A DNA stretch of 64,000 nucleotides from Sporosarcina sp. FSL W8-0480 (GCF_037963765.1 NZ_CP150166.1:2177501-2241500), one strand, 5' to 3'. Positions 43,646 through 53,562 are shown, numbered from the stretch's first letter. The notes: generated by a model from the sequence alone, not told the origin. Made by a program: numbers and translations.

Positions 43646-44380
43646 ATGCAAAGCAAGCCAAAAATTATGATCTTGGGAACATTCCACATGGGCAGCACTT
43701 CGGATATGATTGAAGTAGAAAAGGATAGTATGCTTTCAATACAAAGACAGAAAGAGATTGAAGAGGTACTCGGCTATTTAAAAAAATTCGAACCTACGAA
43801 AATTGCGTTGGAAGTTGAGAAGAAGAAAAATGGTCTCATCAATGAGGAATACACGCGCTACTTAAAGGGCGACTATCAGTTGCAAGAGGACGAAATCGAT
43901 CAAATTGGATACAGACTGGCAAAAGAATTGGGGCATCAGGATGTTTACGCTGTCGATTGGATGGAACAAGGAGCTCGCCAAAGAGGGATCGGTGAAGTTG
44001 CAGAATGGACAAAAGAACATCAACCCGCATTGTACGAAGAAATATTCGAACCGTTCTATCAACTTGATAATACAACATCTGGAAAGAGTGTCAAAGAGCT
44101 TCTCCTATATCATAATCAATCGGAAATAATCGGACAAACTCATCGCAGCTATGTAAATATGGCACGCATCAAAGAAGCCGAACAATATGTCGGTATGGAC
44201 TGGCTGATCTGGTGGTATCAACGAAATCTCATTCTATTTTCAAACCTATCGGATTTAGCTGTTTCGCCAGACGAACGCATCCTTTTCATCGTCGGCGGTT
44301 CGCATGTCAAGATTATTGAGAATTTCGCGAAGGAAAGCGGGCTCTTTGAATGTGTACCGGTACAGTCTTATTTAAAGTGA
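43646..44380 (+). CDS. DUF5694 protein (TraB/ChaN-like fold)
   Basis: A 244-residue protein. It begins KPKIMILGTFHMGS, with the conserved GTFH motif, and has KIALEVEKK near residue 55 and a final ERILFIVGGSHVKIIENFAK, the usual GxxH pair of this family. It is probably a metal-dependent hydrolase, inferred from the fold only. AAAGGGGG precedes the ATG at 43646; the in-frame start at 43580 is rejected for lack of such a site. Confidence 0.75.
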   Translation: MQSKPKIMILGTFHMGSTSDMIEVEKDSMLSIQRQKEIEEVLGYLKKFEPTKIALEVEKKKNGLINEEYTRYLKGDYQLQEDEIDQIGYRLAKELGHQDVYAVDWMEQGARQRGIGEVAEWTKEHQPALYEEIFEPFYQLDNTTSGKSVKELLLYHNQSEIIGQTHRSYVNMARIKEAEQYVGMDWLIWWYQRNLILFSNLSDLAVSPDERILFIVGGSHVKIIENFAKESGLFECVPVQSYLK

Positions 44381-44388
44381 TCAAAAAA

Positions 44389-44432
44389 CAATCGCTTCCA
44401 CCAACTGGATGCGATTGGCTTTTGGCGTTTTT
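44389..44432 (+). terminator. Terminator of the DUF5694 gene
   Basis: Stem CAATCGC/GCGATTG with CTTTTGGCG and then a run of seven T. Confidence 0.65.
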
Positions 44433-44519
44433 TTATTTTTCTGGTGTTGGAATGGAAATTCAAATAGAGCTGTTTTATGAAAACCTGTTATATTGCTGAA
44501 ATTGAAACGGAAGGTGCAA

Positions 44520-45047
44520 TTATGCTATGGAATTGGCGATATTCACCAATACGGCCCTTGTCACTATGTCAGAAACTCTTTTATCAATTGACAGGATATA
44601 TTGCCACCCATCTTTTTCGAAAACCAAAAGATTAAACCCTGAAAATATAGTGGTGGAGTAAATCGACTGGTGCCCATCTTTTAGTTTAATTCTTTGATCG
44701 ATTTGCTCGTCTCTAATTTTCAATCCAAATTCAATAGGTCGAATCCAAATTAAATAATGATTTTGAGGTAAATCTTCGTTAATAAAAAATAATTCAAGAT
44801 GATCATTTTCATGTCCTTTTAGGTTACTAAATCTTCCCATACTATGAGTGAAAGGGATTGGAGGCAACTGTGTTGGAAGAGCAATAGTACTATTGAAATG
44901 ATCTTCACTTTCTTTCACCGCCTTGGAAATTTCTTTATAACCACCCTTGATGAAAATTTCTCCAAACGTGTCACTATTTGCATCACCTTCTTCCAATAGG
45001 ACAAGCCAAATTAAAGCAATCGAGATTAAAAAGAATAAATGTCTCAC
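44520..45047 (-). CDS. Exported protein (uncharacterised)
   Basis: About 175 residues with an N-terminal hydrophobic segment (HLFFLISIALIWLVLL) that could be a signal peptide or anchor. The rest is soluble (ENDHLELFFINEDLPQNHYL, FEFGLKIR-like strands, FNLLVFEKDGWQYILSID), loosely similar to DUF4367-type domains. The GTG at 45047 is preferred (GGAGTGGG upstream); a GTG at 45059 is possible. Not recognised. Confidence 0.5.
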   Translation of the reverse strand: MRHLFFLISIALIWLVLLEEGDANSDTFGEIFIKGGYKEISKAVKESEDHFNSTIALPTQLPPIPFTHSMGRFSNLKGHENDHLELFFINEDLPQNHYLIWIRPIEFGLKIRDEQIDQRIKLKDGHQSIYSTTIFSGFNLLVFEKDGWQYILSIDKRVSDIVTRAVLVNIANSIA

Positions 45048-45202
45048 TAAAAATCCCACTCCAATTAAGTATTCACAAGATTATTCTTTTAACGAAAGCA
45101 TTATTGTTTCCGATTGGTAAACAATTGAAGTACTTCGAAACTTTTTGCTTTCAAATGCGTATAACAATTAAGAAAATTATTAAAGGGAGAGTTGTATGTT
45201 GT

Positions 45203-45817
45203 ATGAAACATATAAAAAAGTATTCAATTGCATTCATGCTGATTTTTCTTTTGACGGGTTGCTCTTACCTATCACCGAAAGATTCATCCGTTGAAACATT
45301 GAGCATTAAGCCGTATAAATTGAGCGAACATGAAGGGGTATTGTTTACGAAGGCAGGAGCAGACATTCCGCAATTCTTTACAGTAAATGGGGAAATCGCT
45401 GAAGATGAAGATCTTAAGTATTCCGTCGAAGTGTACTTTAATGGAAAATTGAAAGAGGAATTGCTGTTGACATCTTCAATGTTTAACAAGCAGTTCAAAG
45501 AGGAGTTAATCGCATTTAATGTTGCGGAATTTGATGAAAAACAAATAAAAATCCTACTCAGTTACCCTTCAGGCAGCACGTCGACCATATACCCCATTGA
45601 AGTTGCAAACTTAGGCCGCTCATTCGGAAGTCTTATAGGAACAGATTCCACTCTCCTTAAAGACGAACCTACGTATCTTGCAGCTTGGGTCGGGTCGAAA
45701 GGCACCTTGCACCGCAGTGTCACTCCTTCGGATGACGGCGGGTTGCCTGAAGGACTTGAAAATTATGACATCGCCTTACTATACAAGGTCGTCTGGACGG
45801 ATGCAAGATCGGACTGA
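45203..45817 (+). CDS. Lipoprotein (uncharacterised)
   Basis: A 204-residue protein with a signal peptide and lipobox LLTGC (Cys19). The mature part is beta-rich (EGVLFTKAGADIPQFFTVNG, YSVEVYFNGKLKEELLLTSS, KQIKILLSYPSGSTSTIYPI). GGGAGA precedes the ATG at 45203; the frame extends upstream to 44978 over non-coding-like sequence and that extension is rejected. No family recognised. Confidence 0.6.
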   Translation: MKHIKKYSIAFMLIFLLTGCSYLSPKDSSVETLSIKPYKLSEHEGVLFTKAGADIPQFFTVNGEIAEDEDLKYSVEVYFNGKLKEELLLTSSMFNKQFKEELIAFNVAEFDEKQIKILLSYPSGSTSTIYPIEVANLGRSFGSLIGTDSTLLKDEPTYLAAWVGSKGTLHRSVTPSDDGGLPEGLENYDIALLYKVVWTDARSD

Positions 45818-45835
45818 GGAAGAATGACAAAAAAA

Positions 45836-45863
45836 GGACACCCTTCATATATGAATTGTGTCC
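45836..45863. terminator. Terminator between convergent lipoprotein and PAS-GGDEF genes
   Basis: Stem GGACAC/GTGTCC around an inner TTCATATATGAA dyad. Confidence 0.65.
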
Positions 45864-45872
45864 CTGTTTCTG

Positions 45873-47888
45873 TTACTTATACATCCTATAATTATTCCGA
45901 CCATTTTCTTTTGCCTTATACAAAGCTGTATCCGCATTGGCTATTAACTCGCCTGCACTTTCTCCGTCTCTCGGAAAAACAGCAATCCCAATACTGGATG
46001 TCGTCTTGAATTCATGTTTGCCAATTTCCCAGTTTTCTCTTAAACAATTCAATATACGCTCTGCCGTCGCGATTGCACTTTTATCGCTTTCAATATTAGG
46101 TAAAAGGACAAGAAATTCATCCCCGCCTTGACGGGCAAAGATGTCGTCTTTTTGAAGAGTTTCGCTAACACGATTTGCAAACTGTTTAAGCAGCACATCA
46201 CCAACGGAATGCCCTAAATGATCATTCACCCATTTAAATTTATCGATATCCAAATAGAGCAAGGCAACTTTAGAATTGTTAAGTTTAGCCTGTTCCAATG
46301 CCTCGCTCATTTTCTCCTGAAATAGTCTACGGTTTGACAAGCCGGTCAACTCGTCATGAAAAGCCATTGATTTCAACTTTTCCCGCAGACTTCTTCTTTC
46401 TTCAATTTCACGTGAGACGAATAAAAGATAACCTTTTCCTTTTTCTTCAAAGTACGTTCCTTTCGATTCCACCCAAATCCAATCCTTCGTGCGATGCTTG
46501 TATCGAAATTCCATATCGCAATTCTGCTTCAAGTTGAATAGATCTCTTGCCTGCTTTTGAAGAAGTGGAAAGTCATCTGGATGTATTTTATTACGAACAG
46601 GTTTCCCCTCATAAAATAGTGGTGTAAATCCTAATACTGGATAGGATGATGGCGATGCATACGTTATAATACCTTTATCATCCACGACTGTTACCAAATC
46701 GGTCATATGTTCCGTGATTAATCGGTACTTCTCTTCACTATTTTTTAAGGCTTCCTCAATTTCTTTTTTCTCCGTTATGTCCCTAAATATGACATGTATC
46801 GCCGGCTTATGTTCATATTCAATCCCTAAAAAGGTCGATTCCGTTATGAAAGAGGATCCATCCTGACGTACCATTTTTTGTTCAATTGTTTCTTCCGGAA
46901 TAGGTAAAGCCAGTGCGGACCGTTGAATGATATTAGCCATGAATCCAATCGAATCTTTTGGGATTAACCTCAATACATGTCTATTTACTAACTCACTATG
47001 ATGTTGAAAACCGAACAACTTAACAGCTGCTCTATTGATATAGTGAATTATCCCATCACTTATGACATAGCTTGGTTCTGGTGATGCATCCAGTAATTTC
47101 TTGTATTTATTCCGACTTTCGATTAAATCCGCTTCCATTCGTTTTCTTTCAGTAATATCACGAGAAATACCTGAGAAAGCGATGACATTTCCCTTTTCAT
47201 CGTGGAGGGGGGATACCGTTATACTGACCATAATCATTGATCCATCTTTCTTTAAGCATTCCACTTCCAATCCTTTTATATATTGATTTGTTATTATCGA
47301 GAGTTTACGTTCTTCCTTTACCATTTCAATTCGTTCAAGAGGTATGGTCGGCATAGGTTTACCTAAGATTTCTTCAGCTTTCCACCCATACATTTCTTCG
47401 AATGCTCGGTTCACTTGTAGTACATTTCCATCCAAGTCAACAATATCGATTGCATCAGCCAATGAAGAGTAAAGTGAACGCAGCTTTTCTGAAGTTTCTT
47501 GCAACGCAGCTTTTGTTTCCACAAGTTCAGTCACATCTTTAGTGATCATTAACACATTGACTAAATTCCCATTCTCTTGAATAGGAATCGTCTTAACTTC
47601 CAAATGAATCGTTCGACCCGATTTATCACTTGATGTTAATTTGAAAGAATAATGTTCACCAACCAACACTTTACAATCACTTTCAAAATTCATTGAAGAC
47701 GCCAAGACTTCCCTATAGTTTTTACCTATCAATTCGGAAGCCAAGTAGCCAAAAACCTCGCTAATTGCCAAATTAGCTGAAACTATATTTCCCAAGTGAT
47801 CTAAAATAAATATTGGATTCTGATTATTAACGATTAAAGACGTATATACATTGCTTGGAATGTTATTTAAACTATTTTCCACTACCAT
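45873..47888 (-). CDS. PAS-domain diguanylate cyclase
   Basis: A 671-residue cytosolic protein. Four PAS/PAC units occupy about residues 15-125, 135-255, 265-380 and 385-505, each closing with a PAC-like end (ITKDVTEL, ISRDITERKR, IFRDITEKKE, VSREIEERRS). A GGDEF domain follows (about 510-671) with the intact catalytic motif GGDEF at 588-592 and DELTGLSNRR at its start. It should make cyclic di-GMP from GTP. The usual inhibitory-site RxxD is replaced by QKDD, so product inhibition is probably absent. No EAL domain and no membrane helix. GGGGAGAAGG precedes the ATG. A terminator separates it from fapA. Confidence 0.92.
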   Translation of the reverse strand: MVVENSLNNIPSNVYTSLIVNNQNPIFILDHLGNIVSANLAISEVFGYLASELIGKNYREVLASSMNFESDCKVLVGEHYSFKLTSSDKSGRTIHLEVKTIPIQENGNLVNVLMITKDVTELVETKAALQETSEKLRSLYSSLADAIDIVDLDGNVLQVNRAFEEMYGWKAEEILGKPMPTIPLERIEMVKEERKLSIITNQYIKGLEVECLKKDGSMIMVSITVSPLHDEKGNVIAFSGISRDITERKRMEADLIESRNKYKKLLDASPEPSYVISDGIIHYINRAAVKLFGFQHHSELVNRHVLRLIPKDSIGFMANIIQRSALALPIPEETIEQKMVRQDGSSFITESTFLGIEYEHKPAIHVIFRDITEKKEIEEALKNSEEKYRLITEHMTDLVTVVDDKGIITYASPSSYPVLGFTPLFYEGKPVRNKIHPDDFPLLQKQARDLFNLKQNCDMEFRYKHRTKDWIWVESKGTYFEEKGKGYLLFVSREIEERRSLREKLKSMAFHDELTGLSNRRLFQEKMSEALEQAKLNNSKVALLYLDIDKFKWVNDHLGHSVGDVLLKQFANRVSETLQKDDIFARQGGDEFLVLLPNIESDKSAIATAERILNCLRENWEIGKHEFKTTSSIGIAVFPRDGESAGELIANADTALYKAKENGRNNYRMYK

Positions 47889-47936
47889 CCTTCTCCCCTA
47901 ACGCTATCTCTGAATATACTTTTTACCCGTATTAAA

Positions 47937-47965
47937 AAGCTAAAAACCAGGATGGTTTTCAGCTT
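47937..47965 (-). terminator. Terminator between fapA-like gene and PAS-GGDEF gene
   Basis: Stem AAGCTGAAAACCA/TGGTTTTTAGCTT with a 3-nt loop and TTTAA on the minus strand. Confidence 0.75.
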
Positions 47966-47996
47966 CGTTTACAAAACTATATAGTTTTAAACTATT

Positions 47997-50030
47997 TCAT
48001 TTAAATAATCCTTTATGGAACTCAACAACCAACTCACCATTTTTATCCATATACGCTTTCACATTAAAAGCAGTTTCGGTAAATTGATAGGAGAACTTAC
48101 CAATTTTCAACACGACACCTTCCATCGCTCTTCGAATTCGGATAGTTTGACCTTCTGGGACCGAAAGAAAAGTTATTGAGGAGTGAATTGATCCGGCTAC
48201 CCCAACACTAATATCCTTTTCAGCCACTATTTTGCCGCCTCTGAAAATGTTGTTTATCTGCACATGACCACGGGACTGAATTGATGTATTGATACAGCCT
48301 TTGTCCATTACAAAAACATCACCATTGCAGTAAATAGTACAATTCATCGCTTTCGGGATTTTAATAAATGACTCTGAAGAATTGCTCTGTAAACTTTCTT
48401 CCATACTGCTTTTCATGTCATTCAGTAATCCTTCAATGCATTCAAGATAATCTGGAACGACAATCAATGATTGAAAACAACGGTCTAATTGATTGCAAAT
48501 CTGTATCCATTCCCCATTCAATAAAGTATCTTTTCGTTTATTAATAGAAGTACTAAATTCCTGAATCTGATTCGGGAAATCTTTAAATTTACTTTGAATC
48601 AACGAATGAGTAATGGCTTGTATATTATTGCCGTGAAGACTGTTTTTGTATTCCGACGAATTCATTATGATGGAAAGCATTGCCACTACTTGTTCAGTTG
48701 TTGAAATAATATTGGTGACTTGGTTAATAAGATCCTCTTCTAAAAAATCATTTTCAGCTGCAGTTATTGTAGATCCATTACAGTTGCTATGCGTAATAAT
48801 ATTTCCAGTCGTTGTGATGGTAGCATTATTGATGGCTTTATGGATAACAATATCACCAAAAGCCTCGACAACCATATTGTCTGTCAATTCACCAACCACT
48901 TCCACATCACCTTTAAACCTTATATTGCCCGTTGATAAATCGACGTTTCCGTGATGGGTTAACTTCCGTATGATTGCAGCCCTAACAAGCTGCCCCGTTT
49001 GTTCAATAAACGGTCTTCCACATTTCGTTGCAATAATTTTATCCCCGTCTATTACAGCCCCATTACCTAAATGAGTTACAATCGGATATGTTTGATCAGA
49101 TGGAATCGGCTCGTTTCGAACTGAACAGCCAACCTCGCCAGGTGTAGGGGGATGGATAATCGCAAGTACGTCGCCTTGTTCTACGACTGGAATCGATTTG
49201 ATCTCCCTAAAGTCCACTCGGCCATCCTCATTTTCTTTAATGACTTTTTCAATCTTTGTTTTGACGAGTATTTCCAACCATCCATTTTCCCCGTTCTTTG
49301 CTGGGATTCCACTTGCAATTACAAAAATTTCAGGTTGGGCTTCGATTGTTTCTGTCGCCTTTACCATTTCATCATGGTTCAATCCGAAATTGACACCTAA
49401 TACTCCCATTTCCTGAACAATATCCGAGACTTTTAGAGTGTTTTGATATTCCTTTATCTCAACAACAGTAGGAACAAGATGGTATGCCGGATCAGAATCC
49501 ATAACTTTATATGTCAACCGACATCCCGGTTTCACAGTTAACCTTGCTTCCAACAGATCAGTGGACAATGATGCTTTCCACTGTGTTTCTTGTACGCTGA
49601 CTTCCGGTTCAAGTACGTAGTCATCGTCTTCAGATAATACAACGGTCCTATTCATAGCCTTTTTCCCATTAATAAGCAATGTGAAATGATGAGGAATTGT
49701 AAACTTGGTCTGTTTCCCCTCAATCGTTTTACAGTGGATTTTACCGTCCTTAATCCAAGCCCTACCTTCTTTTGGATCAATAGCTTCTTCGTTCAAGTCA
49801 GGTGGAAACTCCTGCAAATTTAAAAGGTCATTGAAAATACCGGGATTGTTTGAATCCCTCTTCTCTTCTTTCATTGTCAATCTGACAACCGCCTTTTCAG
49901 AAAAAAACAATTTATTTTTCCTATGTTGTATAACTTCTATATGTACATTGTTTTTAGTGCTATCTAATTTAGCGAGTCCCGATTGTATAGCTTCATCAAC
50001 GCTATTCCCTTTTGTAATTACAAAATGCAT
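47997..50030 (-). CDS. FapA/DUF342 family protein with Jag-N domain
   Basis: A 677-residue protein. Residues 1-55 look like the Jag N-terminal domain (VITKGNSVDEAIQSGLAKL). The FapA (DUF342) domain covers about 130-620, with a central run of beta-helix repeats (GNIRFKGDVEVVGELTDNM, VVEAFGDIVIHKAINNATIT, TGNIITHSNCNGSTI) and a helical insertion. Related proteins (flagellar assembly protein A) are thought to bind or shape polar or cell-surface assemblies; the biochemical function is not settled. AAAGGGG lies 9 nt before the ATG at 50030. It lies 24 nt after the EAL gene and is probably co-transcribed. Confidence 0.85.
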   Translation of the reverse strand: MHFVITKGNSVDEAIQSGLAKLDSTKNNVHIEVIQHRKNKLFFSEKAVVRLTMKEEKRDSNNPGIFNDLLNLQEFPPDLNEEAIDPKEGRAWIKDGKIHCKTIEGKQTKFTIPHHFTLLINGKKAMNRTVVLSEDDDYVLEPEVSVQETQWKASLSTDLLEARLTVKPGCRLTYKVMDSDPAYHLVPTVVEIKEYQNTLKVSDIVQEMGVLGVNFGLNHDEMVKATETIEAQPEIFVIASGIPAKNGENGWLEILVKTKIEKVIKENEDGRVDFREIKSIPVVEQGDVLAIIHPPTPGEVGCSVRNEPIPSDQTYPIVTHLGNGAVIDGDKIIATKCGRPFIEQTGQLVRAAIIRKLTHHGNVDLSTGNIRFKGDVEVVGELTDNMVVEAFGDIVIHKAINNATITTTGNIITHSNCNGSTITAAENDFLEEDLINQVTNIISTTEQVVAMLSIIMNSSEYKNSLHGNNIQAITHSLIQSKFKDFPNQIQEFSTSINKRKDTLLNGEWIQICNQLDRCFQSLIVVPDYLECIEGLLNDMKSSMEESLQSNSSESFIKIPKAMNCTIYCNGDVFVMDKGCINTSIQSRGHVQINNIFRGGKIVAEKDISVGVAGSIHSSITFLSVPEGQTIRIRRAMEGVVLKIGKFSYQFTETAFNVKAYMDKNGELVVEFHKGLFK

Positions 50031-50054
50031 GTCTCTACACCCCTTTAACACAAT

Positions 50055-50900
50055 TCATTTTAGATTCCTATACTCCCCAGATTCGATATAGTGAACTCTT
50101 TCAATAAATGTATGACTCTCCACAGGTTTGCTGAATAAATATCCTTGTCCAATTAGGCATTTATGCTCTTTAAGGAACAGATAATGGTCAGAAGTCTCAA
50201 TGCCTTCAGCAACCACCTCTAAATTCAGATCAGACGCAAGGTGAATAATAGTTTTAACAATAGCCTGGTCAATTGGGTTTTGAATCAGGTCTTTAATGAA
50301 TGATTGATCAATCTTTAATACATCCACAGGAAAATTCTTAAGATGGGCTAAATTGCTATATCCAGTTCCAAAATCATCGACACTTATTTTTATCCCAAGT
50401 GATTTTAAACGTTTGAGTGTATGAATCGTCGCTGGAACGTTCGCCGTCATACTTTCAGTAATTTCAAGCTCTAAATAATGCGCAGGAAGAAGGGTATCAT
50501 TTAAGACCTTCTTCACAGTAGCGACTAAATCATCACTAGTAAATTGCTGCATCGAGAGATTTACTGACATTATCATTGGAGAATATCCATTATCCTGCCA
50601 TTTTTTATTTTGTAGGCAGGCTTGATGAATTACCCAATTACCAATCGAAGTTATTTCACCAAGCTCCTCAGCAACCGGAATGATATCATTAGGATATATT
50701 AGACCGAGTTTTGGGTGTTCCCACCGAACAAGGGCTTCTACTCCAATTACCTTTCCAGTTACGAGGTCTACCTTAGGCTGGTAATGCAGTCGTAATTCTT
50801 CCCTCTCGATTGCCTTTGGTAGATCAGTGTATAATTTTGAATTTCTCTTTGTTTTATCAATTAAATGCCAGTGTGTTTTTTCAGAAATATTTTCATTCAT
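50055..50900 (-). CDS. EAL-domain cyclic-di-GMP phosphodiesterase
   Basis: A 281-residue protein that is almost only an EAL domain, with the key residues in place: GVEALVRW, LELEITES, SVDDFGTGYSNL, VLKIDQSFI and EVVAEGIET. It should hydrolyse cyclic di-GMP to pGpG. No sensor domain is present. The ATG at 50900 is preferred; a GTG at 50909 is possible. It lies upstream of fapA in the same operon, so cyclic-di-GMP turnover and FapA function may be linked. Confidence 0.92.
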   Translation of the reverse strand: MNENISEKTHWHLIDKTKRNSKLYTDLPKAIEREELRLHYQPKVDLVTGKVIGVEALVRWEHPKLGLIYPNDIIPVAEELGEITSIGNWVIHQACLQNKKWQDNGYSPMIMSVNLSMQQFTSDDLVATVKKVLNDTLLPAHYLELEITESMTANVPATIHTLKRLKSLGIKISVDDFGTGYSNLAHLKNFPVDVLKIDQSFIKDLIQNPIDQAIVKTIIHLASDLNLEVVAEGIETSDHYLFLKEHKCLIGQGYLFSKPVESHTFIERVHYIESGEYRNLK

Positions 50901-51144
50901 AATACACACTCATCCCTTTTTGAATTTCACAATACTTTTCTTACTATTATTATCAGGTATCATACAAATTTCGACAATCACACGTAGTTCCTATTATTCT
51001 CCTATAGGGGTCATAAGGCATAGGAACGCAGTACTAATTGAGACTATATCCTCATTTCAGTTCTAATTTATCAAAACATTTCGTTTGAATCTATTTTCCT
51101 ACACAGTTACCATTAAACTTAAAACAATTAGTTACTTTAAACAA

Positions 51145-51179
51145 AAAAGTCAAGAGGTAATAAATACCTCCTGACTTTT
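51145..51179 (-). terminator. Terminator of the LuxR-type regulator gene
   Basis: Stem AAAAGTCAAGAGGTA/TACCTCCTGACTTTT with one mismatch; 5 nt after the stop codon. Confidence 0.8.
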
Positions 51180-51183
51180 GATA

Positions 51184-53283
51184 TCAAATAAATGTTGTAT
51201 TATTTCCGTCAAATCCCATTTGATACACTTTAGCAATTGCTTGTGATCGGTCGGTAACTTCTAATTTACTTAAAATATTTGTAACATGATTTTTCACTGT
51301 ATGCTCACTGATGAATAAAGTACTCCCTATTTCCTTATTGCTTAGCCCCTTCATCATTTCAGCTAAAACTTCCTCTTCCCTTTTAGATAATCCAAGGTTG
51401 ATAGGTACTGAAGAGTTATCAGTATGCCTTTCAGTCATTTCAATCGTTTGATCATTATGCTTTTGACGTTTAATGAACGAGCTAAATGTTGTCTTTATTT
51501 CAGAATGAATAAGCCCTAAATCTCTAACAGCCTCGATTGATTCATCATTCGTATAGTATGTCCAAACGGCAGCAACCGTTTCAATAAGGTGATTTCCAGA
51601 ACTTTTCTTGTCCAACACATTATAGAACTCTGTCATTTGCTCAATCAGTTCTTTATCTTTCAAAACATTTGTTACAAGATCACGCCCACAAACGGAGAGT
51701 ATAGCTATCTTATCGATATCCGGCGATACTTCCATTTCACTCTCCATGAATAGTTTGGCAGTTGTAATTTTTATTTGTTGAGCACGATGATATTGTGCAG
51801 GTCTAAAGTGCAGTAAAATCTCTTCAACCCATTTAACGAATAGCTCGGTACTATTTCCGCCACTTGAATTTTGATAAAGGTTATTTAAAAACACGACTCG
51901 TGCTGCCCTTGCCAAATTCCATCGAATTCTATTGTATTTTGAAATGCTATCGTCTGATTTATAACCGATTGATAGAAAACCTTGTATGGAATTATCAATT
52001 ATGATTGGAAATTCCATAACATTAACGCCCCATGATGTCTTTTTCATTCTCCATTCATCTGCTTGTGTCAGGAAATCAGTTTCCATTAAATCCTTTGCAA
52101 GTTTATGAGAATAGTCCCTGATTTCTCCATCGGACATTCCCCTTGACAATATTTCAATTTGATTGGGATTTGAGTTGGTTTTATATACAAAAGAAGAAAA
52201 TTCGAAGTCTGTGAAGTTCATACTTAGGTCAATTAAAAGATACAAAGACTTTTTAATATCCTTTGCGGAATGCAGGACCTTCAGGATGTCCTCAAATAAT
52301 TGAGTTTCAACTTGCAAGTCATTATTCTTAACTTCCAACCTTGTTTTCAGTAAAAAATTATTCATAAGTGATGCACAAACTGCAAATTTATCGTATAAAA
52401 AATCATTATTCGTTATTACTTCCTGTGTGCTTCCACCAAATAGTAGACCAATCACTTCATTCTGATCGAATAAAGGAAAACAGAATAAGCTATATACATT
52501 CATTTTGTTTTTGGCAAAAATACGATTTCTTGCGTCGCTGGACATATTCTCTATAAAAAGATTTTCTTCTGTCGCAGCAGCATACCCCATTAACCCTTCA
52601 CCGATTTCGAATTCATATCCTATAATTAGCGGATTATAATCACCAATAATTGTTTCAATCGTAAACCTGTTTTTTGCTGTTTTAATCGCTAACCCCATAA
52701 AATCTATTTCTTCGAAAAACATTCCTGTGCCTAATACTGATTGAATCGATGCGGTTCCATTATTAATGGTGTTTATTTTTGTTGAAATATGATTCGAAAA
52801 GGCTTTACGAGTCTTATTTTCATCCAACATTTTAGTATAAATTGCGATTGCTTCTGTCATCGTTTTGATTTGATCAATTTTTTCCCTTAATTCTACATAT
52901 GCCTTCGGACTTTCTTCCCAAGGCATTACACGAATCGTATCAGCAATCATTTCATCCGTTTTGGATTGGTCAATATATCCAGCAATAACGAAATGGATTG
53001 ACCGATTTTCTTTAGTTTTAACAGGAGTAAAGATAATTTTAATTCCATATGCTGCATCCAAGAGTAATGTGTCTTTAACGTTTTCAAACTTTTTTATAAA
53101 ATTGACGAGGTCCTTTGGAAGAATATATTTTTCAAATTGTTTTTTGGCCAATTCATGTTCCCAGGAAACATCTGTCTGCAATTCTCCATATCTATCAACT
53201 ACCATGATTGTTAACCCTGTCAATTCGGAAAACGTATTTTGTAGGTTTTGCAGAAACAATTTATACTGTGACTGCATATCCAT
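51184..53283 (-). CDS. Large sensory regulator with PocR-like and GAF domains and LuxR-type HTH
   Basis: A 699-residue soluble protein. Residues 1-150 look like a PocR-type ligand-sensing domain (LQNTFSELTGLTIMVVDRYG). Two GAF-like regions follow (about 180-340, with GEGLMGYAAATEENLFIENM, and about 350-490). After a linker comes a LuxR/GerE helix-turn-helix at the C-terminus (LSKREEEVLAEMMKGLSNKE, then TLFISEHTVKNHVTNILSKL). It probably senses a small molecule or redox/gas signal and activates transcription; the neighbouring cyclic-di-GMP genes are plausible targets. GGGAGGG lies 5 nt before the ATG at 53283; a long upstream frame (to 53487) overlaps the tRNA terminator and is rejected. Confidence 0.8.
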   Translation of the reverse strand: MDMQSQYKLFLQNLQNTFSELTGLTIMVVDRYGELQTDVSWEHELAKKQFEKYILPKDLVNFIKKFENVKDTLLLDAAYGIKIIFTPVKTKENRSIHFVIAGYIDQSKTDEMIADTIRVMPWEESPKAYVELREKIDQIKTMTEAIAIYTKMLDENKTRKAFSNHISTKINTINNGTASIQSVLGTGMFFEEIDFMGLAIKTAKNRFTIETIIGDYNPLIIGYEFEIGEGLMGYAAATEENLFIENMSSDARNRIFAKNKMNVYSLFCFPLFDQNEVIGLLFGGSTQEVITNNDFLYDKFAVCASLMNNFLLKTRLEVKNNDLQVETQLFEDILKVLHSAKDIKKSLYLLIDLSMNFTDFEFSSFVYKTNSNPNQIEILSRGMSDGEIRDYSHKLAKDLMETDFLTQADEWRMKKTSWGVNVMEFPIIIDNSIQGFLSIGYKSDDSISKYNRIRWNLARAARVVFLNNLYQNSSGGNSTELFVKWVEEILLHFRPAQYHRAQQIKITTAKLFMESEMEVSPDIDKIAILSVCGRDLVTNVLKDKELIEQMTEFYNVLDKKSSGNHLIETVAAVWTYYTNDESIEAVRDLGLIHSEIKTTFSSFIKRQKHNDQTIEMTERHTDNSSVPINLGLSKREEEVLAEMMKGLSNKEIGSTLFISEHTVKNHVTNILSKLEVTDRSQAIAKVYQMGFDGNNTTFI

Positions 53284-53440
53284 AGAATCCCTCCCATGAA
53301 CAATCTTATCTTCCGCAAAACATTTTATCGAAATAACATTTATAAATTGGGATATATTTAAATAGTATCTTATTAAATATAGACTTATTGTTCGGTATTC
53401 GTCAACGAACAAGAAAATCCTTTTATAAAATCCGAAAATA

Positions 53441-53478
53441 AAAAGTCGCGAATAGAATAATTCTATCCCCGACTTTTT
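53441..53478 (-). terminator. Terminator of tRNA-Arg
   Basis: Stem AAAAGTCG/CGACTTTT with an inner ATAGAAT/ATTCTAT helix, directly downstream of the tRNA on the minus strand. Confidence 0.85.
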
Positions 53479-53489
53479 ATTGACCAATA

Positions 53490-53562
53490 CGTCCCAGGCA
53501 GGAATCGAACCTGCGACCTACAGCTTAGGAGGCTGTTGCTCTATCCCCTGAGCTACTGAGAC
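53490..53562 (-). tRNA. tRNA-Arg (anticodon CCT)
   Basis: A 73-nt cloverleaf. The acceptor stem GTCTCAG pairs with CTGGGAC (one G-U), with a D-arm around AGCTCAGGGGATAGAGCA. The anticodon stem ACAGC/GCTGT holds the loop CTCCTAA with anticodon CCT, and the T-arm is GCAGGTTCGATTCCTGC. The discriminator is G; the 3' CCA is not encoded. It decodes AGG. Confidence 0.96.

Noticed and set aside
44978..45202. Long N-terminal extension of the lipoprotein gene at 45203
   Set aside because: It would hide the signal peptide and lipobox, and it overlaps the divergent gene's start region; a start with an RBS exists at 45203.
53284..53487. N-terminal extension of the LuxR-type regulator
   Set aside because: It crosses the tRNA terminator; GGGAGGG lies directly before the ATG at 53283.
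53490..53562. tRNA-Arg as attachment site of an integrated element
   Set aside because: No second copy of the tRNA 3' end and no integrase in the window.
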